DNA of 64,000 nt. Origin: Aquisalinus luteolus. GTDB taxonomy: Bacteria; Pseudomonadota; Alphaproteobacteria; Caulobacterales; Parvularculaceae. Each line of letters begins with the position of its first letter. Within the stretch, counting starts at the first letter, position 1. The translations under genes were made by a program, and so were the position numbers. Under the pieces are notes generated by a model. The model was not told the origin of the DNA and did no database searches. It saw only the letters and a list, made by a program, of their open reading frames with translations. Positions 9,277 to 18,125 of the stretch are shown here, in pieces. Location: the NCBI RefSeq assembly GCF_009712425.2, contig NZ_VCJR02000001.1:248001-312000 (forward strand). The letters are read 5' to 3'.

Positions 9277-10295
9277 GATTTGCGTCCTTTCACGGGCGTG
9301 ACGAGCACTTCCTCGCCCTCTTTCACACCCAGTTCGTCTATCTGGTCCTGACTGAGGATGATGGTGTCAGCATCGACCGCGTCAACATGCGCGCTGATGC
9401 AGGCAAAGTCGGTCATGCCGATTTTCGCAACGAGGGCAGGCATGTCGCCCTTTACTTCTTTACCCTTCTCGACGCGGCGGCGCTCGGCATTGCGTATCGT
9501 GGTGATGTTCTCGATCCGCGCCTGCAGGCTGGGGCCAGCATCGAAGATATCGATCAGGTTTTCATAGTGAAAACCCTGTCGCATCAGCAGTTCCATGGCG
9601 GGGCGCGATGAATCATGCGGCTTGCCGATCGCTTCCTGCGCCTGTTTCGGCAGAAGATCCGCATAGATCGGATATTTCGGCATCAGGTCGGCGATGAAGC
9701 GGAAATCATTAGCGCTGCGCTTGTCGGCCTCATCGAACTCGAGATGGAAGAACTTCCGCGCGACATGTTCCCAGAAGGGGAAATCGCCATTCTCGTCGGC
9801 CCAGCCACGAATCTCGGCCATGATCTTGTCGCCGAAGCGTCCCGGGTTCGCGGCCATCAGCATGAAGCGAGAGAAGGAAAGCAGCCGCCCGACACCGCCG
9901 CCGCGCTTGTCCGGGTCGACGAACAGCGTCCCGATCTCCGTATAGCCGTGGAAATCGTTGACCAGCGTCAGCACGTTCGCGTCAGTGCGCAGTTCCAGTT
10001 CCGGCGAATGGCTGGAGATGTGCGAGATACGATAGGAATAGAACGGCCGGTCATGGCCTAGATGGGTAAAGATACAGGCCATGCCGATGACCTCGCTATC
10101 ATCTTCCAGCACGAGGAAGAATATCTCGCCCTTCTCCGTTGGGCGGGGGCGGGCGAAAGCCTCCTGCGAGAGATAGATGCGGTGCTGCATCGTGCGCTCC
10201 GACTGCGGCACGGTGGTCATGCCGCGACCGGTCTTGCCCGCAAGCTCCATCAGCGCGGGCAGGTCATTCTGTTCAGCAGGACGAACACGAACCAT
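9273..10295 (-). CDS. astA: Arginine N-succinyltransferase
   Basis: 340 residues of the AstA family. It begins MVRVRPAEQNDLPALMELAGKTGRGMTTVP, includes FLVLEDDSEVIGMACIF and TLFVDPDKRGGGVGRLLS (the GNAT-like acyl-CoA-binding loop), and ends EEVLVTPVKGRKS as in AstA/AruF/AruG. It succinylates the alpha-amino group of arginine from succinyl-CoA, the entry step of the pathway. An in-frame TTG lies 21 bases upstream, but the ATG at 10295 has AGGAGA eight bases before it and matches the family N-terminus, so I place the start there. It overlaps astD by four bases. Confidence 0.95.
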   Translation of the reverse strand: MVRVRPAEQNDLPALMELAGKTGRGMTTVPQSERTMQHRIYLSQEAFARPRPTEKGEIFFLVLEDDSEVIGMACIFTHLGHDRPFYSYRISHISSHSPELELRTDANVLTLVNDFHGYTEIGTLFVDPDKRGGGVGRLLSFSRFMLMAANPGRFGDKIMAEIRGWADENGDFPFWEHVARKFFHLEFDEADKRSANDFRFIADLMPKYPIYADLLPKQAQEAIGKPHDSSRPAMELLMRQGFHYENLIDIFDAGPSLQARIENITTIRNAERRRVEKGKEVKGDMPALVAKIGMTDFACISAHVDAVDADTIILSQDQIDELGVKEGEEVLVTPVKGRKS

Positions 10296-10320
10296 CCCTT
10301 GGGTCTCCTGTCTCAAATAA

Positions 10321-11571
10321 CTATTGCGGTGTCAGGCGGTCGGGCCAGGCGGCCTCGCCGGAGGCCAGCAGCATCATGACGAGGCTGGCAAGTTTGGCGC
10401 GGGGCACGAAGCTGTCGATGATGGCGTATTCGTCGGGCGAATGGATCGCCCCGCCTACGACGCCAAGCGTGTCGACATTGGGCAGCCCCGCGGCGGCGAG
10501 GTTGTTGCCGTCGCAGCAGCCGCCCGTCGGCTTCCAGTCGATGCCGATGCCAAGGTCGGCGCCGGCAGATTTTACCAGTTCAAACAGGGCGCGGGTGCCA
10601 CCCTCATCGGCCTTGACCGGGCGGTGGATGCCGCCATGCAGCTCGACCGCGATATCCTCGCCGAAGCCGCCCGCCTCGATCACGCGGTGGATGTTCTCAT
10701 CGGCCCAATTCAGGTCTTCCGGGCTGCGTCCGCGAATATTCATTCGTACAACGCAGGTGTCGGGCACGACGTTCGTCGCCTGGCCGCCATTGATGACGCC
10801 GAGGTTAAGGGTCGTGCCGTCGCGCTGGCCATTCAGTTCGTTGATCGCCTCGATAACTTTCGCTGCGCCGACAATCGCGTTGCGGCCAAGGTGGAATTCG
10901 CGGCCCGCATGGGCTGATTTGCCACGCACGGTGAAGGTATAATGCCCGCTGCCGGCACGGGCCCCGGCGAGTGTGCCATCGGGCAGGGCGGGCTCGAAGA
11001 CGAGGCCGATATCCGCCCCGCGCGCCTTTTCGGCCAGGGCCGCGGCGGAGGCGTGGGAGCCGGTCTCCTCGTCGGAGTTCAGCAAAACATCGATCCCGAC
11101 GGCGTCTGCGAACGGGCTTTGCTCGAACGCCTTGATCGCTTCCAGCATCACGCAGATACCGCCCTTCATGTCGGCGGTCCCGGGTCCGTGCAGGAACTCG
11201 CCGCGCTCGTCTTTCTTGCGCTTTACTTTCTGGAACGGGTGCTCCTTCGGGAACACCGTGTCGAGATGACCGGTCAGCAGGATGCGACGATTGGCATTGG
11301 GCCGGTTGGAGAAATGATACGTGCCGCCGCGCGGGATTTCGATGACGTTGCCCCCGTCATCCACATGGGTTACTGCATCCGGCTCGCGATAGGCGCTTTC
11401 CAGCCCCGCCGCCTCGAAGGCGGGCACGACCGAATCGGCGACCCGGCAAATCCCATCCAGATGGCCGCTGCCACTGTTCATGTTTGCCCAGCCGGTGATC
11501 GTCTCGACCATGCGCTCCGTTGCGCCGTCGATAACCGACAGGTGTGTCTTGAAGTCAGTTTTTGCTGTCAT
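10321..11571 (-). CDS. M20-family metallohydrolase, first gene of the ast operon
   Basis: 416-residue zinc amidohydrolase of the M20 (ArgE/DapE/CPG2) family. Metal-site motifs are intact: TGHLDTVFP, GPGTADMKGG, NSDEETGS, VFEPALP and AIHSPDEY near the C-terminus. The dimerisation domain contains RGKSAHAG. It is the promoter-proximal gene of the operon, 25 bases before astA. Neither AstE (succinylglutamate desuccinylase, M14 family) nor AstC is in the window. DapE and ArgE in this family remove succinyl or acetyl groups from amino acids, so I infer this enzyme may perform the last deacylation. The substrate is untested, and a general carboxypeptidase role cannot be excluded. Confidence 0.85.
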   Translation of the reverse strand: MTAKTDFKTHLSVIDGATERMVETITGWANMNSGSGHLDGICRVADSVVPAFEAAGLESAYREPDAVTHVDDGGNVIEIPRGGTYHFSNRPNANRRILLTGHLDTVFPKEHPFQKVKRKKDERGEFLHGPGTADMKGGICVMLEAIKAFEQSPFADAVGIDVLLNSDEETGSHASAAALAEKARGADIGLVFEPALPDGTLAGARAGSGHYTFTVRGKSAHAGREFHLGRNAIVGAAKVIEAINELNGQRDGTTLNLGVINGGQATNVVPDTCVVRMNIRGRSPEDLNWADENIHRVIEAGGFGEDIAVELHGGIHRPVKADEGGTRALFELVKSAGADLGIGIDWKPTGGCCDGNNLAAAGLPNVDTLGVVGGAIHSPDEYAIIDSFVPRAKLASLVMMLLASGEAAWPDRLTPQ

Positions 11572-11593
11572 GACCCCTAGTGATAGGCCTTTT

Positions 11594-11608
11594 ATTGCCT
11601 ATGGCAAT
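11594..11608. promoter_or_regulatory. Perfect palindrome upstream of the ast operon (possible operator)
   Basis: ATTGCC-TAT-GGCAAT is a perfect 6-bp inverted repeat with a 3-base spacer, 23 bases upstream of the M20 hydrolase start and in the 217-base region shared with the divergent DUF6134 gene. Position and symmetry suggest a dimeric regulator site. I cannot name the regulator, and no regulator gene is adjacent. Confidence 0.4.
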
Positions 11609-11788
11609 GGCAGCCGCCAGCCAGTTATCGAAAAGCAGGCTTCCACCCCGGCGAAGGAAGGGGGAAGCATTTACTGCCCCGGCCACGCGATGGCGGGCAA
11701 TAGTCTGCCCATGCTGCAACCTTTTCGGAACGGACGGCGTAACTAGCTGTTATCATGCAAAGATTATCAGGGACGAGGTGTGTTGTGT

Positions 11789-12454
11789 ATGGTTGGTCGT
11801 AAAACTGCAAGTCTGCTGGCCGCCGCTGGCGCCTTTATCTCACTTCCCGGCGCGGCCCTTTCGGCTGACGAACCCGAGGAAATGGCTCACGCAGGGTCGG
11901 TGCCGCAGGATTTTGCCTTCGCGATCATGCGCAACGGCAACAGGATCGGCGATCATACCATCCGGTTTTCCCGCGACGGAGATACGCTGACCGCCCTCAT
12001 CGACATCAATATCGATGTCTCCTTCGGCCCCATCCCGCTCTATCGTTATGAACACCAGAACCGGGAGACATGGCGCGACGGTCAGCTTGTCGCGATCGAG
12101 ACGGAGACCACCGAGAACGGCGACGATTTCGCCGTCTCCGGCATGCTGGAAGATGGTCTTTTCATCGTCGACGGCATGGAGGGCGAGATAGAGACCGCGC
12201 CCGGCATCGTGCCGACCAGCTATTGGGACATGGATATCGTCCACGCCACGACCCTGCTCGACACCCAGCGCGGCACGCTGATGGAGCAGAAAGAAGCGGT
12301 CATGACCCGCGATGAGGCGCTCGGCGCGGATTGCTACGAGCTGTCAGGCGATCTCGATCTCACGCTTTGCTATACAGACAAGCGCTTGCGCAAACTCGCC
12401 TTCGAGTTCGACGGTAGCTACATAGAGTATCAGCCGATAGACCCTGAAAGCTGA
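11789..12454 (+). CDS. DUF6134-like secreted protein
   Basis: 221 residues. A signal peptide (VGRKTASLLAAAGAFISL...ALSADEP) is followed by a domain rich in short beta strands (FAFAIMRNGNRIGDHTIRF, YRYEHQNRETWRDGQLVAI, TSYWDMDIVHATTLLDTQRG). This matches my recollection of DUF6134 proteins, which are exported or periplasmic, of unknown function, and often found beside DUF1365 and FAD-oxidoreductase genes. The ATG at 11789 was preferred over the in-frame GTG at 11780 because GAGG at 11775-11778 is better spaced. The SDR gene follows 13 bases later, so the two probably form an operon. Confidence 0.6.
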   Translation: MVGRKTASLLAAAGAFISLPGAALSADEPEEMAHAGSVPQDFAFAIMRNGNRIGDHTIRFSRDGDTLTALIDINIDVSFGPIPLYRYEHQNRETWRDGQLVAIETETTENGDDFAVSGMLEDGLFIVDGMEGEIETAPGIVPTSYWDMDIVHATTLLDTQRGTLMEQKEAVMTRDEALGADCYELSGDLDLTLCYTDKRLRKLAFEFDGSYIEYQPIDPES

Positions 12455-12467
12455 GTTTACTTTTGAT

Positions 12468-13247
12468 ATGCCGACATTCCCCAACAAGACTGCCTGGATC
12501 ACCGGGGCGAGCTCCGGCATTGGCCGCGCGCTGTCCCTCATCATGGCCCGCGATGGCTGGCGCGTTGCCGCCTCCGCCCGGTCGGAAGACGACCTCAACG
12601 CCCTGTCTCATGAGGCTAGCGACCTGAAAGGTGAGATCCTCGCAGTGCCCTGCGATATCACCGACCGTGACAGCATCGCCGCCGCACTGGAAAAGGCGCG
12701 CAGCGTTTTTCACTCGATCGACATCGCCGTGCTCAACGCTGGCACACACAAGCCGGTGCGGGCGAAGAGCTTTTCCGCCGACGATTTCAAATTGCTGACC
12801 GACATCAATCTGATGGGCACGGTCAACTGCATCGAGGCATTGCTGCCAAAGATGATGAGCGAAGGACGCGGCAAGATTTCCGTCGTCGCCTCGGTCGCCG
12901 GCTATCGCGGCCTGCCGACCTCCGCTGCCTATGGCATGACCAAGGCAGGCCTCATCAATATGTGCGAGGCGCTGAAGCCTGAACTGGACGAGGCCGGTGT
13001 CGACATCCAGGTCATCTGCCCCGGTTTCGTGAAAACGCCGCTGACCGACAAGAACGAGTTCGACATGCCGTTCCTGATGGAACTCGAGGACGGGGCGCAG
13101 GCCATGTACAAGGGCATCTGCAGCGACACCTTCCATGTCGCCTTTCCCTGGCAAATGGCGCTGCTGACGAAAACGCTCGGCATTTTGCCATCCCCCATCG
13201 CCCTGTCGGTGACGAAGAACTTCATGCCGGATGACAAGGAAGGGTAG
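12468..13247 (+). CDS. Short-chain dehydrogenase/reductase
   Basis: 259 residues. The classical SDR features are TGASSGIGRA for the cofactor glycine-rich loop near the N-terminus, LNAG in strand 4, and YGMTK as the catalytic Tyr-x-x-x-Lys, preceded by SVVASVAGYRG with the catalytic Ser. The Arg at the end of strand 2 (AASARSEDD) favours NADP(H). It is probably co-transcribed with the DUF6134 gene and converges on the DUF1365 gene, whose stop is 3 bases away. Similar SDR genes sit with DUF1365 and FAD-oxidoreductase genes in clusters linked to modified fatty acids; the substrate here is unknown. Confidence 0.85.
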   Translation: MPTFPNKTAWITGASSGIGRALSLIMARDGWRVAASARSEDDLNALSHEASDLKGEILAVPCDITDRDSIAAALEKARSVFHSIDIAVLNAGTHKPVRAKSFSADDFKLLTDINLMGTVNCIEALLPKMMSEGRGKISVVASVAGYRGLPTSAAYGMTKAGLINMCEALKPELDEAGVDIQVICPGFVKTPLTDKNEFDMPFLMELEDGAQAMYKGICSDTFHVAFPWQMALLTKTLGILPSPIALSVTKNFMPDDKEG

Positions 13248-13250
13248 GGC

Positions 13251-14060
13251 TTATTCCGCCGGTTTTTCCCGGGCGGGATAGAGCACATCGCCGGTCTGTG
13301 TCTGCGGATTGACGCGGAACGGCGCGCCCTTGATCAGGGTACGGATTGCCTGCCAGTGGATCGCAGCGACAATCTTGAAATACATCAGCGGATGGGACAG
13401 GAAGGTGCGCAGCAGGTTCCTGTCATTGAAGTCTCGCGCCGTGCCGGTCTGCGCCGCCAGCAGCGTGCGTTCATCGGCCCTTGTCTCGCGAATGGCGATA
13501 CTCAGTTTCTCGCCCGGTTCCGCCAGTGTGAAGTGATAGCGGCAATCCATCTCCATCAGCGGCGAGACATAGAATTCCTTGTCGCAAGCCTGGCGGATCA
13601 TTTCCCCGGGCGCCCTGTCCGGGTCGACCGGCATCATGTATGCCCGCCACTGGCCGAACGTGTTGCGCACTTCATAGAGAACTGCGCGCAGCACATCCTC
13701 CGTGTCATAACAGAACCACACTGACAACGGATTGAAAACGAAGCCGAACAGACGCGGGAAGCATAAAAGCTTCACCCGGCCCGGCGTGAAATCGAATCCA
13801 CCCTCGGCCAGCTTCTCCTCGATCCATGGCCGCAATGCGCTGCCATCCTTCGCCCCATGATCCTTGTCATGAAAACTCATCAGCGCCAGCCGGTTATGGG
13901 CAAACCAGCGATGGGCCTTGTCGAGACGCGGCAGCTCGTCGATATCGATCAGCAGCGAGAAGATGCGATAGGCAAAACGGTGGGAGACAGGCCTGATCCG
14001 CCGGTGCGACACCGCGCCGGTATAAATCTTCGAGTAAAAGCCTGTCGTCTTGTCGCTCAT
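13251..14060 (-). CDS. DUF1365 family protein
   Basis: 269 residues. It begins SKIYTGAVSHRRIRPVSHRFAYRIF, the DUF1365 hallmark, followed by FGFVFNPLSVWFCYD and EVRNTFGQWRAY. The function is unknown. The family is nearly always next to a FAD-dependent amine-oxidase-like protein and often a Cfa-like methyltransferase, in loci implicated in fatty-acid modification and singlet-oxygen response. The ATG at 14060 follows the FAD-oxidoreductase stop by one base; longer in-frame starts upstream would overlap that gene and were rejected. Tight coupling suggests a shared pathway. Confidence 0.87.
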   Translation of the reverse strand: MSDKTTGFYSKIYTGAVSHRRIRPVSHRFAYRIFSLLIDIDELPRLDKAHRWFAHNRLALMSFHDKDHGAKDGSALRPWIEEKLAEGGFDFTPGRVKLLCFPRLFGFVFNPLSVWFCYDTEDVLRAVLYEVRNTFGQWRAYMMPVDPDRAPGEMIRQACDKEFYVSPLMEMDCRYHFTLAEPGEKLSIAIRETRADERTLLAAQTGTARDFNDRNLLRTFLSHPLMYFKIVAAIHWQAIRTLIKGAPFRVNPQTQTGDVLYPAREKPAE

Positions 14061-14061
14061 C

Positions 14062-15426
14062 CTATTCAGCGGCATAGACCCGGCGCGCTGGCGGCGCAAG
14101 CGGAGCAGCATTTTCTGCCGACGGGCTCATTTCGGTGATCTCGTCGCTCCACGGCACCGGTGAGCCGAGCGCCTTGGCAACGGCAAAGCCTGCTGCCGCG
14201 CCATCCTCGTGGAAGCCATGTCCGCACCAGGCGCCGCAGAACCATACGCCCCCGGCGCCCTGTATTTCCCGCAACGCCCGCTGACCGCGCAGGGCGGCGC
14301 GGGTGAATTGCGGATGATCGTATGACCATTCGCCGATCACTTTTGCCGGGTCCGGCTCCTCCAGCGGATTCAGCGTCAGCAGCGCCGGTTCCGCAGTGTT
14401 CAAATTCTGCAGCTTGTTCATCCAGTAAGTCAGTGCGACGGGCGAGGGGCCGTCTTCATGAGCCTCCCGCGCGGCAATGTAGTTCCAGCTCGCCCACGCC
14501 CGCTTGCGGCGCGGCATCTGGTTGACATCCGTATGCAGAATGGCGCGGTTCTTCTCATAGGCGATGCTGCCGAGAATATCGCGCTCGGCCATGCTCGCTT
14601 CTGTGCCGAGGATCGACAGCGCCTGGTCCGGATGGCAGGCGAAGATCACCTCGTCGAAAGTTGCCTGTTCGAGGATCTCCGCCCCGAAGGATACTTCTAT
14701 ACCCTCGTCGCTTCGGCGCACCGCCCGAACCGGGCAGCCCATGGCGATATGGTCGGCGAACAGCCGGGTGACCTTGTCGACATAGGTACGGCTGCCGCCC
14801 GTCACCGTGCGCCAGACCGGACGTGCCTGCAGGTCCATTTCCAGCAGGCGGTGGTTCTGGAAGAAATTGATGAAGCTCTCCGCCGGGAATTCGTTGACCT
14901 GTTCGACCGGCGTCGACCAGATCGCGCCGGCCATAGGCAGCAAATGGCGATAGCGGAAGGCGGAGGAATAGCCGAGTCCTGCGAGCAGTTCGCCGATAGA
15001 CAAATTCGCCTCCCGCGCCCGGTCCAGATAAGACGGCGCTTCCTTGTAGAAGCGCATGATGTCGCGGATCATCAGCCAGTGGCTCGGGCGCAATATGTTG
15101 CGCCGCTGGGCAAACATGCCGGGCACATCGCCGAAATATTCCGTATGCCCCTTGCCGATAGATACTGCGAACGACATGTCGCTCGCCTCTGTCGCCACAC
15201 CCGTCGCCTCGAACAGCTTTACGAGGTTGGGATAGTTGTGGGTATTGTAGACGATAAAGCCAGTGTCGACGGCAACCTGGCCGCCAAAGCCGTCCGGCAT
15301 GTCTACTGTATTGGAATGTCCCCCCAGTCGGTCATCCTGTTCGAACAGGGTAATCTCGTGGTCCCGGTGAAGGGCCCAGGCCGCGCTGAGCCCCGCAATG
15401 CCCGACCCGATAATTGCTATTTTCAT
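14062..15426 (-). CDS. NAD(P)/FAD-dependent oxidoreductase (amine-oxidase-like)
   Basis: 454 residues. The N-terminus KIAIIGSGIAGLSAAWAL is a dinucleotide-binding GxGxxG fold, followed by LFEQDDRLGGHSNTV. The C-terminus carries GVWFCGAWCGHGFHEDGAAAG, the second FAD-contact motif of the COG2907 type of amine-oxidase-like enzymes. It is cytosolic with no signal peptide. It lies one base upstream of the DUF1365 gene, with which it almost always co-occurs; homologues act on unusual fatty acids (for example desaturation toward furan fatty acids) in related bacteria. The usual Cfa-like methyltransferase partner is not in this window. The reaction here is inferred only. Confidence 0.85.
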   Translation of the reverse strand: MKIAIIGSGIAGLSAAWALHRDHEITLFEQDDRLGGHSNTVDMPDGFGGQVAVDTGFIVYNTHNYPNLVKLFEATGVATEASDMSFAVSIGKGHTEYFGDVPGMFAQRRNILRPSHWLMIRDIMRFYKEAPSYLDRAREANLSIGELLAGLGYSSAFRYRHLLPMAGAIWSTPVEQVNEFPAESFINFFQNHRLLEMDLQARPVWRTVTGGSRTYVDKVTRLFADHIAMGCPVRAVRRSDEGIEVSFGAEILEQATFDEVIFACHPDQALSILGTEASMAERDILGSIAYEKNRAILHTDVNQMPRRKRAWASWNYIAAREAHEDGPSPVALTYWMNKLQNLNTAEPALLTLNPLEEPDPAKVIGEWSYDHPQFTRAALRGQRALREIQGAGGVWFCGAWCGHGFHEDGAAAGFAVAKALGSPVPWSDEITEMSPSAENAAPLAPPARRVYAAE

Positions 15427-15581
15427 CTGACTTTATTGCCTTACGCGTTATGGCTCGCGAGGTAGCGGCCCTCTAATGTTCGTATGCATGTTGTTACGTT
15501 GGCACAAAGCGACAAAGAGCCAGCGGATAACGCGTTTGTGAATGGGAGTGAATTTGCACGCGAGGAGTTTCGGTAGATTGT

Positions 15582-15597
15582 CAGGGCGCTCGCCCTG
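15582..15597 (+). promoter_or_regulatory. Stem-loop in the leader region of the rpoH-like gene
   Basis: CAGGGC-GCTC-GCCCTG forms a perfect 6-bp stem with a tetraloop in the 277-base region between the divergent FAD-oxidoreductase and sigma-factor genes. It has no U-run. It may be part of the sigma-factor leader or a protein-binding site. The rest of this region shows no promoter I can assign with confidence. Confidence 0.3.
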
Positions 15598-15703
15598 AGG
15601 CTCTGCGGTGAGCATGTCTGACCAAAAGTTCCCTGAGCAGAAGTTTTTTCGAACTCTTTGACGTGCCGGTTGTTAACGCATCATTGCGCAGGAAAGGAAC
15701 ACC

Positions 15704-16585
15704 ATGGCTTCTACCGCTTATGCTGAACGCGACTACGTGAAGGACATGATCCGGCAGGCAATGACAGCGCCGCTGCTCGAGCCGGAAGAAGAATATGACT
15801 ACGCGGTCCGATGGCGTGACGACAAATGCGAGAAGTCATTGGCCAAGCTGACCGAGTCGCACATGCGCATGGCGGTATCCACTGCAATCAAGTTTCGCGG
15901 TTATGGCCTTCCCTTGGCCGACCTTATACAGGAAGGCGGTATTGGTCTGCTCGAGGCGGCCAAGCGATTCGACCCGGACCGTGAAGTACGCTTCTGTACT
16001 TACGCAGGCTGGTGGATCCGCGCGTCGATGCAGGACTACGTCCTTAGAAACTGGTCGATCGTTCGCATCGGCTCCAAGTCGGCCCACAAGACCATCTTCT
16101 TTAACCTTAGCCGTATCCGCTCGATGATCGAGGAGGTTGATCGCGGCAATGGTAATGGAGAGACACGCGAGACCATCGCGAAACGCTTCAAGGTTACCGA
16201 AGACGATCTCGATTTCATGACCGGCCGCCTGCGCAACAAGGACATGTCCCTCAACGCAACCTTCAATGAGGAAGGCGACACGGAACGTCAGGACCTTATC
16301 CCCGATGAACGCGACCTGCCCGAAGATGTCGCCAGTACATCCATTGATGAAAAGCGCCGCAATGCCTGGTTACGATCCGCCATGGATCAGCTTACCGATC
16401 GCGAGAAAACGATTATCAATGAGCGTTTTTTCAATAGTGACAAAGTAACACTCTCACAACTTGGCGTAGACCTTGGCCTTTCGAAAGAGCGTGTGAGGCA
16501 AATCGAAAAGCAGGCCATAGGCAAGCTTAGAAATACTTTAACATCGGAAGGGCATTCAGCTTATATCGGCCTTGAAAATGCCTAA
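15704..16585 (+). CDS. rpoH: RpoH-family (sigma-32-like) alternative sigma factor
   Basis: 293 residues. Region 2 contains ADLIQEGGIGLLEAAKRFDP and FCTYAGWWIRASMQDYVLRNWSIVR, typical of RpoH. The RpoH box region reads SAHKTIFFNLSRIR (about 126-139), a divergent form of the QRKLFFNLR element, as in the second RpoH type (RpoH2) of alphaproteobacteria. Region 4.2 is VTLSQLGVDLGLSKERVRQIEKQAIGKL. AGGAAAGGAACACC precedes the ATG. In relatives RpoH2 works in the singlet-oxygen response downstream of an ECF sigma factor, and the adjacent DUF1365/FAD-oxidoreductase cluster is typical of that regulon; that link is inference here. Confidence 0.9.
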   Translation: MASTAYAERDYVKDMIRQAMTAPLLEPEEEYDYAVRWRDDKCEKSLAKLTESHMRMAVSTAIKFRGYGLPLADLIQEGGIGLLEAAKRFDPDREVRFCTYAGWWIRASMQDYVLRNWSIVRIGSKSAHKTIFFNLSRIRSMIEEVDRGNGNGETRETIAKRFKVTEDDLDFMTGRLRNKDMSLNATFNEEGDTERQDLIPDERDLPEDVASTSIDEKRRNAWLRSAMDQLTDREKTIINERFFNSDKVTLSQLGVDLGLSKERVRQIEKQAIGKLRNTLTSEGHSAYIGLENA

Positions 16586-16792
16586 CTTGACACGTTTAAG
16601 GGCGGCGCTCCGGACCGGCTTTCCTTGTTTTACCGCGACGATTATGCAACATGTCTTGGTAAATGGATTTTCGGGGAACGAAATTCCGGAAAAACCTGTT
16701 GCTCATCCAGTTCTGGACTAGCTAAACAGGACTTATTGGTTTAATTGTGCGTTGCGATGCACTACTATGCAGTCACCTTACAGGAGGGGATT

Positions 16793-17974
16793 ATGAAACT
16801 TAAAATTGCACTGCTGGCGGCCGCTGGCTCACTGGCGATGGTCTCGGCAGCTTCTGCTCAGGATCAGGGTTATTATGGCGAGCTCGGCTTCGGCTATACG
16901 TTTGCTGAAGACGAAAATGATTTCGAGGATACCGGCAGCGCCGTTCCTGCGTCTTTCGTCACCAACTATGACCTCGACGAGTCGCTGAACATCTACGGTT
17001 CGTTCGGTAAATACCTGAACAACGGCCTGCGCGCCGAGCTGGAACTGTCCACGCGCACACAGGAAATCGACGAGCTGAAAGGCGACGGCCTTGGCTTCGT
17101 TGGCTTCCCGAGCGGCGGCAACATCGGCGACCTTACCGTTCACACGCTGATGGTTAACGTATTCAAGGATTTCACCAACGAATCCCGCTTCACACCTTAT
17201 ATCGGTGCCGGTGTTGGTCTTGGTTACATCCGTCCGGAAGCAAACAACTCTTCTATCGTATCCGCTCCGGCTTCCAGCCCGAACCAGCCTTACCTCATCG
17301 TCATGGGTGACAAGGACTATGCAACGGCCGTTCAGGCACTTGCTGGTTTCACGTTCGATCTGACCGACACGGTCGATGTCGACCTCGGGTACCGTTATCT
17401 GGTCACCGACTCCTTCGAGTATGGTGCAGCCATCAACGGTCCGGTCACCCCGATCGAAGCTGGCTACCGCGCTCAGGAAGTCACTGCCGGCCTGCGCTGG
17501 AACTTCGGTGCTCCGGCTCCGGTCGTTATCGAGGAAGAGCCTCCGGTAACCTACAAGAACTGCTGGGATGGCAGCCGCGTCGTATCGACCGCAACTTGTC
17601 CGCCAGAGCCAGAAATCGTTGAAGATCAAGTCATCCCTGATGATCTCGATCTGGTTGTCTATTTCGACTTCGACAAATCGAACCTCAGCGTCGCTGCTCA
17701 GGACCTGATTGCCGCCAAGTCGGCTGAAGCTCTGGAATACAATCCGACGAGCGTCACGGTTCAGGGTAACACCGACACCTCCGGTTCGGCTTCCTACAAC
17801 AACGCCCTGTCCGCTCGCCGTGCAGCTGTTGTTCGTGAAGCTCTGGTCGCCAACGGCATTTCCGGTGGCCTGATCACGACCCAGGCTCTGGGCGAAAGCA
17901 ACCCGGCCAAGCCGACGGCTGACGGTGTTCGCGAACCGCTCAACCGCCGTACGGAAGTCATGTTCGATTTCTAA
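16793..17974 (+). CDS. OmpA-family outer-membrane protein
   Basis: 393 residues. A signal peptide (MKLKIALLAAAGSLAMVSAASAQ) is followed by an eight-strand-type barrel (YYGELGFGYTF ... VTAGLRWNF) up to about residue 240. A short linker contains a Cys pair (NCWDGSRVVSTATC), and the C-terminal peptidoglycan-binding OmpA domain has VVYFDFDKSNL, GNTDTSGSASYNN and LNRRTEV. Expected role: anchors the outer membrane to peptidoglycan. The start at 16793 is fixed by AGGAGGGG and the signal peptide. A strong terminator follows at 17996-18028, so the gene is its own unit. Confidence 0.93.
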   Translation: MKLKIALLAAAGSLAMVSAASAQDQGYYGELGFGYTFAEDENDFEDTGSAVPASFVTNYDLDESLNIYGSFGKYLNNGLRAELELSTRTQEIDELKGDGLGFVGFPSGGNIGDLTVHTLMVNVFKDFTNESRFTPYIGAGVGLGYIRPEANNSSIVSAPASSPNQPYLIVMGDKDYATAVQALAGFTFDLTDTVDVDLGYRYLVTDSFEYGAAINGPVTPIEAGYRAQEVTAGLRWNFGAPAPVVIEEEPPVTYKNCWDGSRVVSTATCPPEPEIVEDQVIPDDLDLVVYFDFDKSNLSVAAQDLIAAKSAEALEYNPTSVTVQGNTDTSGSASYNNALSARRAAVVREALVANGISGGLITTQALGESNPAKPTADGVREPLNRRTEVMFDF

Positions 17975-17995
17975 TCGGTCTGAATTTAGTTCAAG

Positions 17996-18028
17996 AAAAC
18001 CGGCGCAGGTTTCTGCGCCGGTTTTTTT
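17996..18028 (+). terminator. Intrinsic terminator after the OmpA-like gene
   Basis: AAACCGGCGCAG-GTTT-CTGCGCCGGTTT forms a long perfect stem followed by a run of seven T residues. It lies 22 bases after the OmpA-like stop codon. Confidence 0.95.
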
Positions 18029-18125
18029 ATGCCCGGCATAGCTAGCCCGCGTATTTTACCTCATTTTTTTCACCTGCCCGGTTTGCTTAATCATGTATTA
18101 AGCCGCCCGCGCAAAGCTGCACCTT

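Noticed and set aside
16670-16705. GGAAC-N16-CTGTT as an EcfG/general-stress promoter ahead of the OmpA-like gene
   Set aside because: The -35 is right but the -10 CGTT is not present; a similar near-match lies upstream of the CBS gene. Too weak to call.
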